NCBI GenBank assembly: GCA_031553755.1
Contig: JAVBKZ010000018.1
Span: 1-31,715 of the forward strand
DNA length: 31,715 nucleotides
Origin: JAIRVZ01 sp031553755
Lineage (GTDB): Bacteria > Bacteroidota > Bacteroidia > Bacteroidales > Azobacteroidaceae
Direction: 5' to 3'
The notes under the pieces were generated by a model. The model searched no databases. It was not told the DNA's origin and saw nothing but the letters and a program-made list of their open reading frames with translations. Of the stretch, positions 1 through 8,207 are shown piece by piece; position 1 is the first letter of the stretch; each line of letters begins with the position of its first letter. A program made the translations under genes and the position numbers.

Positions 1-1
1 T

Positions 2-70
2 TTTCTTTCAATTGAATCAACTGAAAAAGAAAAATTAACTATCTTTGAAGTCTTGCCACAAGGCAAGTGA
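2..70 (+). CDS. 3' end of an unidentified gene, possibly an immunity gene of an upstream RHS module
   Basis: Of the three plus-strand frames, only this one is open from the window edge, for 22 codons, and it ends at a TGA at 68-70. The tail ends in LPQGK and is acidic and lysine-rich before that. I do not recognise it. Orphan RHS modules usually follow a preceding immunity gene, so an immunity protein's C-terminus is a reasonable guess. A short GAACC/GGTTC inverted repeat (73-77/84-88) lies just after the stop. Confidence 0.3.
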   Translation, partial: FLSIESTEKEKLTIFEVLPQGK

Positions 71-115
71 GAGAACCTGAAGGGGTTCATTGAAATCTTG
101 AAATGAAGGCGGTCT

Positions 116-835
116 TTGGAGGGTTTACTGTATGCGTATTGTGCAAATAATCCGATTCGATTTATAGATCTTGATGGAAGGGAGGTAAAAGAAGGAATTA
201 GTAGTGTTACCTATACCGGATTAGACGCTCAAAATGCTTTTGATGATTTAAAAAGGGCTGTATGCTCGGCATTTTCTATTTCCAATCACATTGCTAATTT
301 TTTTGGATTGAATGATGATCCTAAAAATATTGATCAACATAAGGCAACTAAAGAAAGGCTAAGAAAAACAAATGAGAACTTAGAGGATGCCAATGACGCA
401 CTATCAATGATTGTTCCCGGATATAGTCTGATTGAATTGATGGCTGGTATTAATAATGGAGATGCAAGTGCTGCTTGGGCTGCTGTTCCTTTTGTACTAT
501 TGGATGCTGCTACGATGGGGAAAGGGAAGGCAGGGACTACTGCTCTGAGAAAAACAGGAACTGTATTAGAAAGTGTAAATGATGTTTTTGCTAATCCCAG
601 TTTATTAAAAGGGCAAACACCTGCACTAGTTCAAAGGATCTTAGGTAAAACCCCTGGGCGGCAAGTTGAAACTTTAGGTAAAGGAGCTCATCAAGGTCAA
701 GGGATGATTCTTCGCGAATATGGAGCAAAAGGGCCTACTGGAAGGATGATACAATGGCACTCAGGAGGTGGTCACCATGGGGTAAATCCATATTGGAAAG
801 TTTCGTCTGGAGCAGGAACGTTTAGAATGTTTTAG
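116..835 (+). CDS. Orphan RHS toxin C-terminal module (polymorphic toxin tip without its RHS core)
   Basis: The first codons encode the end of the RHS-associated core: YAYCANNPIRF followed by DLDGRE, the boundary where variable toxin tips are joined. Only about 20 core residues remain. In-frame stops at 68-70 and 104-106 close the frame upstream, and the only start is a weak TTG at 116. Residues 85-140 look like a helical, Ala/Gly-rich pre-toxin linker. The last 70 residues are a basic domain with a His-rich motif, WHSGGGHHG then NPYWKVSS, likely the toxic domain. The fold and target are not identified; a small nuclease is plausible but unproven. The likely immunity gene starts 12 nt downstream. 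By analogy with orphan RHS/CDI modules this is a silent cassette used when recombination joins it to a full RHS gene. Confidence 0.65.
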   Translation: MEGLLYAYCANNPIRFIDLDGREVKEGISSVTYTGLDAQNAFDDLKRAVCSAFSISNHIANFFGLNDDPKNIDQHKATKERLRKTNENLEDANDALSMIVPGYSLIELMAGINNGDASAAWAAVPFVLLDAATMGKGKAGTTALRKTGTVLESVNDVFANPSLLKGQTPALVQRILGKTPGRQVETLGKGAHQGQGMILREYGAKGPTGRMIQWHSGGGHHGVNPYWKVSSGAGTFRMF

Positions 836-846
836 GAGGATTAAAC

Positions 847-1218
847 ATGGAAATAACAAACCTTTATAACATGCTTCTTCAAGCATTAAGATTAGTAGCA
901 TCTTCATCAAATGTTCAAATTTCTGTTATGCCGAATTTTGTTAACATTCCAGAAGAAATAGCATTAATATATAATGATGCTTATTTAACATTAACCCAAT
1001 TGCAGAATCAAAATTTGATTCCAAAAGAAGCGTTAGAGATATTAAAAAAGATAGATGAATTATTTGAAAAAATGTCAAAAGACCCCTCATTATGGACTCT
1101 TGATATATTAGAAAATGATAAAAATTGGAGATTATCAAGAGATTTGGACAAATCAGTGTTGAAATCATTGCACGAAAGGTATGACAAGCCTAATCTTGAT
1201 TTTATTCACTGGGTTTAA
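847..1218 (+). CDS. Probable immunity protein of the RHS toxin module
   Basis: A 123-residue soluble, acidic, mostly helical protein with no signal peptide or membrane segment. It begins 12 nt after the toxin stop and has a good purine-rich ribosome site (GGAGGA, 840s) in front of its ATG, unusual for this genome and in keeping with separate strong translation. Position directly behind an RHS toxin tip is the main evidence for immunity; the sequence itself (residues 30-40 PNFVNIPEEIA, C-terminal FIHWV) matches no immunity family I can name. It would bind and block its cognate toxin in the cytoplasm. Confidence 0.6.
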   Translation: MEITNLYNMLLQALRLVASSSNVQISVMPNFVNIPEEIALIYNDAYLTLTQLQNQNLIPKEALEILKKIDELFEKMSKDPSLWTLDILENDKNWRLSRDLDKSVLKSLHERYDKPNLDFIHWV

Positions 1219-1236
1219 TAATGAATCCCCCACGTT

Positions 1237-1374
1237 CGACGTAGCGTCTTTCGCTACGTCGTGTTGGAAGCAAAGCTCCGCTTTGCAAAAAAAACTATTC
1301 ACTCCTGCTGCTATCTCTGTTCGGCCGTAACGTCTCGTTACGTCGGGTTAGAAGCAAGGCTCTGCCTTACAAAA
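1237..1374. repeat. Two homologous twin-hairpin units
   Basis: Unit A: stem 1237-1246/1252-1261 (10 bp) then stem 1270-1276/1280-1286 (GCAAAGC, 7 bp), followed by eight A. Unit B: stem 1326-1332/1336-1342 (CGTAACG, 7 bp) then stem 1354-1360/1364-1370 (6 of 7 pairs), followed by AAAA. The units align along their length, including the linker GGTTAGAAGC/TGTTGGAAGC. Base changes between units often keep pairing: GTAGCG/CGCTAC becomes GTAACG/CGTTAC, and CAAAGC/GCTTTG becomes CAAGGC/GCCTT. This suggests a dispersed structured repeat rather than chance palindromes. A-runs instead of T-runs follow the second stems, so these are not plus-strand intrinsic terminators. Confidence 0.6.
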
Positions 1375-1495
1375 GCAAAGACATGAGAGTTAATCATGAG
1401 AGAATAAAGTGAATACTCCGCATTTCCAAAGTAGAACTTTAACCGGATTTGTAGGATTTAAAGCAGAATGAAAAACCTAAAATATTAAACCCGAA

Positions 1496-1513
1496 ATTGG
1501 TTGGGCAACCAAT
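1496..1513 (-). terminator. Possible weak terminator for the ligA-side minus-strand genes
   Basis: A perfect 8-bp inverted repeat with a 2-base centre (ATTGGTTG gg CAACCAAT) lies 11 bp beyond the stop of the minus-strand gene ending at 1525. Read on the minus strand it is followed by a T-rich but interrupted tract, so termination is plausible but not strong. Confidence 0.35.
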
Positions 1514-1524
1514 CGTATTCACGA

Positions 1525-2082
1525 TTAAATCAACTTTATAACTTCGTGGCTATTTTTTGTTTTTATCGTCCTTAAATAAAGCAATATTTGTTCGGATAAA
1601 AATCCGACAGGTGATTCTTCTGCCTTTATTTCCGGTAAATTAGATATTGCTAAATCATATAAGGGAAGTTCGTTTTTTTTTAATCCGATTTTCATCGGAG
1701 CATTACAATAAGTGGCGATATATTCTAAAACGATATTTTCTTTGATCGTTAAATCGAAAACGGCATCATAATATCCGGATTGAATATTTTTCATAAATTC
1801 ATCGTTGGGAATTCCTAATTTGGATAGATTTTCTTTCGGATTAATGACAGTATAGTTGGTTTCGGAATAGTCATAAGTGTCTTTATTCGACCTGAAGGCA
1901 TATCCGGAAATGGATTTTCCCATTCTTTCAAGTTTTTCCGCGAATAAATCTACGGTTTCATATTCGTTTGTTTCAAAAAGGATTAGTATAGAATGTATGT
2001 TCTCAATATCGAGAAATACGCGTTTTCGTTCTAATTTTTTGAGTGCCGATTTTAATTTATTTTTTGCTATAAATCCGAACAT
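1525..2082 (-). CDS. DUF6913-like hypothetical protein
   Basis: A 185-residue cytoplasmic protein with no signal peptide or membrane span. The N-terminus is strongly basic (KNKLKSALKKLERKR); the middle carries a Bacteroidetes-typical pattern of short strands and helices (ILILFETNEYE, DAVFDLTIKENIVLEYIATYC). It resembles the small uncharacterised Bacteroidetes family now called DUF6913, which I recall being found near ligA/dapA; this is from memory and unsearched. It starts 19 nt after the ligA stop on the same strand and is probably cotranscribed with it. No function can be deduced. Confidence 0.6.
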   Translation of the reverse strand: MFGFIAKNKLKSALKKLERKRVFLDIENIHSILILFETNEYETVDLFAEKLERMGKSISGYAFRSNKDTYDYSETNYTVINPKENLSKLGIPNDEFMKNIQSGYYDAVFDLTIKENIVLEYIATYCNAPMKIGLKKNELPLYDLAISNLPEIKAEESPVGFLSEQILLYLRTIKTKNSHEVIKLI

Positions 2083-2101
2083 GATAATAATTTTTGAATG
2101 G

Positions 2102-4105
2102 TTATTTGTCTGTAATCATTTCTGAAAAATCATTTTCCCCAATAATTTTAACGCCGAGTTTTTGCGCTTTTTCAAGTTTGGCGGGTCCCATATTTTCGCC
2201 GGCTAAAATATAATCGGTTTTAGCAGATACCGAACCAACATTTTTTCCTCCGTTTTTTTCAATCATCGCTTTGTATTCATCACGCGAATGTTTAGAAAAA
2301 GTACCACTAATTACAAACGTTAAACCTGCCAGTTTAGTTGTTTTTTCCGATAAAGTTTTTTCGTCGATGGAAAATTGCAAACCGGCTTGTTTCAATTTGT
2401 CAATAAATTCAATATTTCTTTTGTCGGAAAAATAATTGATAACGCTTTGAGCGATTCGTCCACCAATTTCATCCACTTCAATTAATTCATCAAAAGTAGC
2501 TTGTGAAAGTTTTTCGATCGTATGAAAAGCATTGGAGAGACGTTTTGCTACGGTTTCTCCGACAAATCTGACTCCTAAAGCGAATAGCACTTTTTCGAAT
2601 GGAACCTTTTTCGATTGCCGCAAGCTTTCCATATAATTACGGGCGCTTTTTTCACCCCAACGTTCCATATTTACGATTTCTTCAATCCTTATGGAATATA
2701 AATCAGCGGCGTTGTGAATTAATCCTGCCTTGTAGAAATGTTCGATTGTTTCGCTTCCGGCATGAATATCCATTGCTTTTCTGCTCACGAAATGCTCTAT
2801 TTTCCCTTTGATTTGTGGGGCGCATTCATTTTCATTCGGACAATAAAAAGCGGCTTCTCCTTCGTAACGAGTTAATGGAGTGCCACACTCAGGACAATTT
2901 TTAATGAATTTAACATCATCTCCTATCAAAAAACGGGCAGATTTATCGACTCCGGTAATCTTGGGAATAATTTCGCCTCCTTTTTCCACATAAACCATAT
3001 CATTCAGGTGTAAATCCAGGGATTTGATAATGTCGGCATTATGCAAAGACGCGCGTTTTACGACAGTTCCGGAAAGTAATACCGGTTCAAGATTCGCGAC
3101 AGGAGTAACAGCTCCGGTTCTTCCTACCTGAAATGAAACAGAGTTTAATCTGGTTAAAGCTTGTTCGGCCTGAAATTTATAAGAAATAGCCCACCGTGGA
3201 ACTTTAGAAGTAAATCCAAGATTTTTTTGTTGTAATAAAGAATTAACTTTCAATACAATTCCATCCGTAGCGACCGGAAGTTGTTTGCGGTTTACATCCC
3301 AATATTTGATATAATCAAATATTTCTTCGAGCGATTGACATTTTTTAGTCGCTTCCGAAATTTTGAATCCCCACGATTTCGCACGTTGTAAATTTTCGAA
3401 GTGAGAATTTTCCGGAAGATTTTTTCCCAATAAATAGTAAAGGTAAGAGTCTAATTTACGGGTAGCTACAACTGACGGATTTTGTAACTTCAATGTTCCG
3501 GAAGCGGCATTGCGTGGATTGGCAAATAAAGGCTCTTCCTGTTCTTCCCTTTCTTTATTTAATTGGTCGAAAACAGACCAAGGCATCAAAATCTCACCTC
3601 TTATTTCAAATTTTTGAGGATAATTATCACCTTGTAATTTCAAAGGAATGCTTCTGATTGTCTTTGCGTTAGCCGTAACATTATCCCCTTTTGTGCCGTC
3701 TCCGCGGGTGATGGCCTGTTGTAAAATACCATTTTCATAAATTAAAGAAATAGAAGTTCCGTCGTATTTTAATTCACAAACGATTTCAAATGGTTCGTTT
3801 AAAGCCTTTTGGATCCGGTTGTAAAAATCGGTTACTTCACTTTCTGAATAAGTGTTGGCAAGTGAAAGCATCGGGTATTGATGTTCTACTTGTTCGAAAT
3901 TTTTATTGATATCGCTTCCTACACGTTGTGTCGGAGAATTCGGGTCAAAATATTCCGGATATTTTTCTTCTAAAGATTGTAATTCTTTTAGTTTGGAATC
4001 AAAGTCAAAGTCACTGATTTTCGGCGAAGAAAGCACATAATAATCATAATTATGTTGGTCTATTTCTTCCCGTAAAGATAAAATATGTTCTTTTATATTG
4101 TCCAT
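2102..4105 (-). CDS. ligA: NAD+-dependent DNA ligase LigA
   Basis: Seals nicks in duplex DNA during replication and repair, using NAD+ to adenylate an active-site lysine. The 667 residues match the family length (671 in E. coli). The adenylation motif is ELKYDG with the nucleophile Lys113; DGIVLK (281-286) and the VGRTGAVTPVA OB-fold entry (from about 327) are present. The zinc finger has Cys404, Cys407, Cys422 and Cys428. Helix-hairpin-helix repeats follow, and a C-terminal BRCT domain starts near residue 590 (LAGLTFVISG). The ATG at 4105 fits the conserved N-terminus. It heads a short minus-strand unit with the DUF6913-like gene; a candidate promoter lies about 48 bp upstream. Confidence 0.97.
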   Translation of the reverse strand: MDNIKEHILSLREEIDQHNYDYYVLSSPKISDFDFDSKLKELQSLEEKYPEYFDPNSPTQRVGSDINKNFEQVEHQYPMLSLANTYSESEVTDFYNRIQKALNEPFEIVCELKYDGTSISLIYENGILQQAITRGDGTKGDNVTANAKTIRSIPLKLQGDNYPQKFEIRGEILMPWSVFDQLNKEREEQEEPLFANPRNAASGTLKLQNPSVVATRKLDSYLYYLLGKNLPENSHFENLQRAKSWGFKISEATKKCQSLEEIFDYIKYWDVNRKQLPVATDGIVLKVNSLLQQKNLGFTSKVPRWAISYKFQAEQALTRLNSVSFQVGRTGAVTPVANLEPVLLSGTVVKRASLHNADIIKSLDLHLNDMVYVEKGGEIIPKITGVDKSARFLIGDDVKFIKNCPECGTPLTRYEGEAAFYCPNENECAPQIKGKIEHFVSRKAMDIHAGSETIEHFYKAGLIHNAADLYSIRIEEIVNMERWGEKSARNYMESLRQSKKVPFEKVLFALGVRFVGETVAKRLSNAFHTIEKLSQATFDELIEVDEIGGRIAQSVINYFSDKRNIEFIDKLKQAGLQFSIDEKTLSEKTTKLAGLTFVISGTFSKHSRDEYKAMIEKNGGKNVGSVSAKTDYILAGENMGPAKLEKAQKLGVKIIGENDFSEMITDK

Positions 4106-4152
4106 TGCTTTTTATTCGCTATTTGCTGTTTATCATTAACAGATTTTATTTG

Positions 4153-4160
4153 CAAATGTA
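4153..4160 (-). promoter_or_regulatory. Candidate -7 box of the ligA promoter
   Basis: On the minus strand this reads TACATTTG, a perfect match to the Bacteroidetes TAnnTTTG element, about 48 bp upstream of the ligA ATG. TTTG sequences occur further upstream but at spacings of 15 and 25 bp rather than the usual 19-21, so the -33 element is uncertain. Confidence 0.45.
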
Positions 4161-4203
4161 TTAAATTATATTTAACAAAATAAATCAAACATTCTTGTAA
4201 TTT

Positions 4204-4231
4204 CATGTGTTTTAAAATCAAACAAAACATG
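4204..4231 (+). promoter_or_regulatory. Imperfect hairpin upstream of the DUF5856-like gene
   Basis: CATG-TG-TTTT (4204-4213) faces AAAACATG (4224-4231), an 8-bp inverted repeat with a two-base bulge, 24 nt upstream of the ATG at 4255. It could be an operator or leader hairpin. It may also be chance in AT-rich DNA. Confidence 0.25.
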
Positions 4232-4254
4232 TCAACTAAAAAAAACAAAATCTT

Positions 4255-4665
4255 ATGAGCAATTTAAAAGAAGCAACAGTAAAAGAAAAAAAAGAATTAC
4301 GGAATGTGGATATTTCGATGTTTATCGGAAATTTAGTATCGTTCAATAATAGTTTGAAATTATACCATTGGCATGTGTCCGGAATCGGGAGTTATGCTCA
4401 GCATATTGCATTAGATCAGGCAATAGAAACAATGGTTGAAGCTACAGACCGTATTACGGAGACATCTTACGCTATGAAAGGTGATTTGTTCATCACAATT
4501 CCTGAAACAAAAAATCCGGGAAATATCATTAAACATACGGAACAATTTTATGATTATGTAGAGTCGTCTCGAAAGTTTTTCTCAGAAGATTTTGTCCAAT
4601 CTATTATTGATGATTATCAGGAAGCGATACAACAATTGTTATATCGGATGAAGAGGTTGGAATAA
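4255..4665 (+). CDS. DUF5856-like, Dps/ferritin-like small protein
   Basis: A 136-residue all-helical soluble protein. The segment from residue 36 (LYHWHVSG, His38, Trp39, His40) through QHIALDQA (His50, Asp54) to the acidic helix around Glu58-Asp65 has the His...His-x3-Asp spacing of the Dps/ferritin ferroxidase region. I recognise it as the small Bacteroidetes family named DUF5856 (from memory). It is shorter than true Dps (about 160 residues), so iron oxidation or DNA protection is inference. It is monocistronic: its own upstream region is divergent from ligA, and a strong terminator starts 21 nt after the stop. Confidence 0.65.
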   Translation: MSNLKEATVKEKKELRNVDISMFIGNLVSFNNSLKLYHWHVSGIGSYAQHIALDQAIETMVEATDRITETSYAMKGDLFITIPETKNPGNIIKHTEQFYDYVESSRKFFSEDFVQSIIDDYQEAIQQLLYRMKRLE

Positions 4666-4686
4666 AATTTAAGAGACAATTTTTAT

Positions 4687-4718
4687 AAAACTCCGGCTTT
4701 TTCCGGAGTTTTTTTTAT
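4687..4718 (+). terminator. Rho-independent terminator after the DUF5856-like gene
   Basis: A GC-rich perfect stem AACTCCGG/CCGGAGTT (4689-4696/4703-4710) with a CTTTTT loop is followed directly by an eight-T tract and more T. This is a textbook intrinsic terminator on the plus strand. Confidence 0.9.
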
Positions 4719-4798
4719 TTTTGAGGCATAATACGATTGTAAGCATAAAAATCACGTACAAATGTTTTTTATTGTTTACTTCGAATAAAATTTGATAT

Positions 4799-4996
4799 AT
4801 GAGAAATAGAGGATTAACCCAAACTCAGATTATTTGTATCGCTTTACTTTGGGTCGGATTATGCGTTATGATGTTTACGATGCCTTCGAATTATACTTTA
4901 GGCGAAAAAATTTTCAGTGCGGTAGCATCAGGAATTATTATTTTTATAGGAATTTCTAAAGGAAAAAATCTTCGGAATAGGGACAAAAGGAAATAG
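4799..4996 (+). CDS. Small two-helix membrane protein
   Basis: A 65-residue protein with two hydrophobic segments (about residues 9-28 and 37-53, IICIALLWVGLCVMMF and FSAVASGIIIFIGI) joined by a short loop, and a strongly basic C-terminus (KGKNLRNRDKRK) likely to face the cytoplasm. I do not recognise the family. It stands alone: the terminator at 4718 isolates it on the left, and it converges with the helicase-nuclease gene, leaving only 8 bp between the two stops. No clear promoter is visible. The composition argues for a real gene, although it is short. Confidence 0.6.
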   Translation: MRNRGLTQTQIICIALLWVGLCVMMFTMPSNYTLGEKIFSAVASGIIIFIGISKGKNLRNRDKRK

Positions 4997-5004
4997 TAAT
5001 AGAA

Positions 5005-8000
5005 TTACATCATGTCCATATACCATAAATGTCCTTCAACTTGCTCATAACCCATTTTTTTCATTAAATCAACGTATTGAGAGATTTGTTTTTCGTGAGA
5101 AGAATGAAATTCTCCGAATTTATAATCAATAACAATCGCCATATTATTTTTAATTAGAACCCTGTCGGGACGATGAGTTTGGTTTATCCCATTTTCTTTC
5201 GAAAGTATAGTACACTCATTGTATAATTGATAATTCCCTGAAAACCAATCTTCTTTTCCCGATTTTTTGATTATCCTGATAACATTATTTATGTATTCCT
5301 GTTTTTCTTCAAAAGCGATTAATCCGTCTGAACATAATTTATTGACAGCCCTTTCTATGTCATTTAAAGTATTGATATGGGAAAATAATTCATGTAACAA
5401 GTTTCCTTTTTTGATGTATGCTTTTCGATCAGATCCCGAATTTTCGCCTTTGATAAATTCCCTTGATTTATCAGATTGTTTGAAAATTGTTTTGTCCTGA
5501 TTGAAAGGTTCGGAAACAAATGAAATATCTAATGAGGATAATTCTTCCTTTAATACGTTGTCGTTTTCAGATTTTTTTTCTTGTAATTTAGGTTCTTGTA
5601 ATATGCCTTTTTCAAACAATAATAAATCAGAATCGTATATTCCGTTTAATTCCTGAGTGGAAAATTGCAATAAATCAGAAACTGTTTTAATATCTTCTAC
5701 CGAAGATAATTTTTTCTTATTTTGCGCTAAAATCAATAAATTATGTTCCGCTCGGGTAAATGCTACATATAAAACATTGAGATTATCCATCCACGATTGC
5801 CGGGTTTCTTTTTCATATTCGGGAAGAAATACAGTTTCATACATTTTTTGGCTGTATTTTATGGGTAATAATTCCAAGTCCGATAAACCATGTTTAGGTC
5901 CGCACCAAACAACCGGATTTTTTTCAGGATAGAGATTCCAGTCGCAATAGGGGAGTAGCACAGTATGAAATTGCAAACCTTTCGATTTATGAATAGTCAT
6001 CGCCCGGATCCCATCCACAGTATTTCCTGCCGGGATCGATTTGAATTGAAGTTCGTTTTCCCAATATTTAAGGAAAGAGAAAATATCCCCTGAATTATCT
6101 TTTAGATAGTTACTTACGGCATCATAAAACGTAAACATATAATTACTTTGCCCTTCAAGTTTGTCTAAATGGAGTGAACGGAACAAATGTCCGATTAATT
6201 CAAATAAAGGCAGAGTGGGAGACAGGCCTTGAATAATAGATTCTGTTTGATTATCGCTATTTATATCTTGTAGTCCTGTTAAAGATATTTCGGTATGATA
6301 TATCTGTTTTAAAAAGATATCTAATAAAGCCTTATGTACAGGTGTGTTAGGATCTGAAATTAGATGCAATGCTTCAATAATAATCCTGATAGCTATTGAT
6401 GAATTTAATTGGAACGCTTCGCTTGATACTATATTCAGGTAATTTCCGGAGGCCAATTCTGGATAATTGGTTCTCTGAGAAGCTATATATTCCGCGATTG
6501 TAACGATATTCTTATTTTTTCTTGTAAGTATACAAATGTCTTTAGGTTTGATTCCCTGTTCTTTTAATAATTGAATTTTTGAAATAATTTGTTCCAAAAC
6601 CAATTCTCCATATTCCATTTCGTCCGTTTTATCAGGAATAAAATTGATAGAAACATATCCCTTTTTTTCTTTTTTATGAGTATGTTGTACCACGTTTTGA
6701 GGCGCGTAAGACGAAATAAAAGGAGACTCATATATATCATCAAAAATTTCGGAATATTTTTCGTTTAATAGATTAGCGGCATGAGTAAAAATGCGATTAT
6801 TAAAATCAATCACTTCGGCTTCACTCCTGAAGTTATAATCTAATGTCTTTATTTCAGAATTTAATTCATTTTCAATATTGTTTAAAATGCTCCAGTCGCC
6901 GTTTCTCCAACGATAAATAGATTGCTTGACATCTCCGACAATTAAGCTGAAATAATTATTGGCTATAATATTAGATAACAAAGCCTTGAAATTTTTCCAT
7001 TGTAATCGCGAAGTATCTTGAAATTCATCAATCATCACATGCCTGATTTCCGCGCCTATTTTTTCGTAAATAAACGGAGCGTCAGAATTATCAATCATTT
7101 TATTCAGGAATAAAGCTGTATCGGAAAGCATAAACCGGTTGTTTTCATTGTTTTGCTGTTCGATTTCTTTGGTAATATCCCAAATTAAACCCAATTGATG
7201 AATGTTTTTTGTAACCATTTGAGATGTGTTGAATTTTTTTAAAACATCCAAGCATCTGGTTAATAGAGGAATGAAGTTTATCGTCGCTAATTCTGTTATT
7301 TCCGTTTTTCTTTTACTTTTCGAAGCTCCCCATTTTTCAGCGTCAGAACAACAATCTTTTATGGTAGTACCATCGGTTTTAACCGAATAGTCTCCTTCCG
7401 AAAGTTTTTTGAAAAAATTAATAACAGTTCCTTTCCTGCTGAAATCATCAGGAGATAATCCCAAATTATTCATTGTTTGGGAAATTTCGGTGTAAGCTTT
7501 AGTGAAAAAAATCTTACAATCTTTTTGTATTTTAGAATGTTCGGTAAGAATCTGTTCGAATATTTTAGGATTAGCATTCAATTGCTTTTTTAAAATATCT
7601 TCATGTTCTTGAAAATATTCATCAAAAATACAACGGCTGAAATCGAGAATTTCTCCCGCCACATGCCAATTGCCGGCTTCTTCCAAACGGCCTTCTATGT
7701 AGGTAGTCAGCCAATCCAAAACCTGAGGATTCGTGTTTGCATTCTCTATCATTGCGTTAACAGCTTCCGACAGAACTTTCGAGTTATTCATTTCCAAATT
7801 AAACTTCGAACCTTTACCAAGTTCACGAGCCAGATTGCGAAGTACTTTCTGAAAAAAACTATCAATAGTAGTAATATATAACCGGCTGTAATCGTGTAAG
7901 ATTTCATGTAAAACAGCCTTGGCCTTCATTTGTATTTCTTCTTCTTTCATTGGTTTGCCGATGTTTCCCAACTCATTTTGAATAGAAGACAAAAAAGATT

Positions 8001-8202
8001 TAGAATCCTTGCAATTATATGCTAAACCATAAAGTTCCGCTAAAATACGGTCTTTCATTTCGCCGGTCGCGTCTTTCGTAAATGTAACAGCCAAAATGTG
8101 CCGGTGAGAATCGTTGACAGGCCTACATAATAATTCTTTAATATATTCTAACGCGAGAGTATATGTTTTTCCCGAACCTGCGGATGCTTTGTATATTTTC
8201 AT
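5005..8202 (-). CDS. UvrD/AddA-type ATP-dependent helicase with RecB-family nuclease domain
   Basis: A 1065-residue double-strand-break end-processing enzyme of the AddA/RecB type. Superfamily 1A helicase motifs are all present: Walker A ASAGSGKT (6-13), IDEFQDTS (391-398), GDVKQSIYRWR (423-433), LDYNFRS (454-460), MTIHKSKGLQ (735-744), LYVAFTRA (811-818). The C-terminus carries a complete PD-(D/E)XK nuclease: GNLLHELF (His937), Glu996, RPDR (Asp1013), DYK (Asp1026, Lys1028) and QISQY. It should unwind and degrade DNA ends to load recombinase. Its usual partner AddB is not in this window. It starts 27 nt after the duplicated secreted-protein gene upstream, so it may be cotranscribed with it. 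Confidence 0.92.
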   Translation of the reverse strand: MKIYKASAGSGKTYTLALEYIKELLCRPVNDSHRHILAVTFTKDATGEMKDRILAELYGLAYNCKDSKSFLSSIQNELGNIGKPMKEEEIQMKAKAVLHEILHDYSRLYITTIDSFFQKVLRNLARELGKGSKFNLEMNNSKVLSEAVNAMIENANTNPQVLDWLTTYIEGRLEEAGNWHVAGEILDFSRCIFDEYFQEHEDILKKQLNANPKIFEQILTEHSKIQKDCKIFFTKAYTEISQTMNNLGLSPDDFSRKGTVINFFKKLSEGDYSVKTDGTTIKDCCSDAEKWGASKSKRKTEITELATINFIPLLTRCLDVLKKFNTSQMVTKNIHQLGLIWDITKEIEQQNNENNRFMLSDTALFLNKMIDNSDAPFIYEKIGAEIRHVMIDEFQDTSRLQWKNFKALLSNIIANNYFSLIVGDVKQSIYRWRNGDWSILNNIENELNSEIKTLDYNFRSEAEVIDFNNRIFTHAANLLNEKYSEIFDDIYESPFISSYAPQNVVQHTHKKEKKGYVSINFIPDKTDEMEYGELVLEQIISKIQLLKEQGIKPKDICILTRKNKNIVTIAEYIASQRTNYPELASGNYLNIVSSEAFQLNSSIAIRIIIEALHLISDPNTPVHKALLDIFLKQIYHTEISLTGLQDINSDNQTESIIQGLSPTLPLFELIGHLFRSLHLDKLEGQSNYMFTFYDAVSNYLKDNSGDIFSFLKYWENELQFKSIPAGNTVDGIRAMTIHKSKGLQFHTVLLPYCDWNLYPEKNPVVWCGPKHGLSDLELLPIKYSQKMYETVFLPEYEKETRQSWMDNLNVLYVAFTRAEHNLLILAQNKKKLSSVEDIKTVSDLLQFSTQELNGIYDSDLLLFEKGILQEPKLQEKKSENDNVLKEELSSLDISFVSEPFNQDKTIFKQSDKSREFIKGENSGSDRKAYIKKGNLLHELFSHINTLNDIERAVNKLCSDGLIAFEEKQEYINNVIRIIKKSGKEDWFSGNYQLYNECTILSKENGINQTHRPDRVLIKNNMAIVIDYKFGEFHSSHEKQISQYVDLMKKMGYEQVEGHLWYMDMM

Positions 8203-8207
8203 TGGAT

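Larger units (their letters stand above)
1219..1524. other. Gene-free spacer between RHS module and the ligA-side genes
   Basis: This spacer contains the twin-hairpin units (1237-1374) and, at its right edge, an ATTGGTTG/CAACCAAT inverted repeat. Between 1375 and 1495 I see no open frame, promoter or repeat. It marks the boundary between the mobile RHS cassette region and the conserved ligA neighbourhood. Confidence 0.5.

Noticed and set aside
941..1168. Minus-strand open frame opposite the putative immunity gene
   Set aside because: Hydrophobic, low-complexity translation with no ribosome site; the plus-strand frame has a good ribosome site and fits the toxin-immunity layout.
1270..1294. 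Stem GCAAAGC/GCTTTGC followed by eight A as a plus-strand terminator
   Set aside because: An intrinsic terminator needs T after the stem on the coding strand; here A follows, and on the minus strand the T-run lies before the stem.
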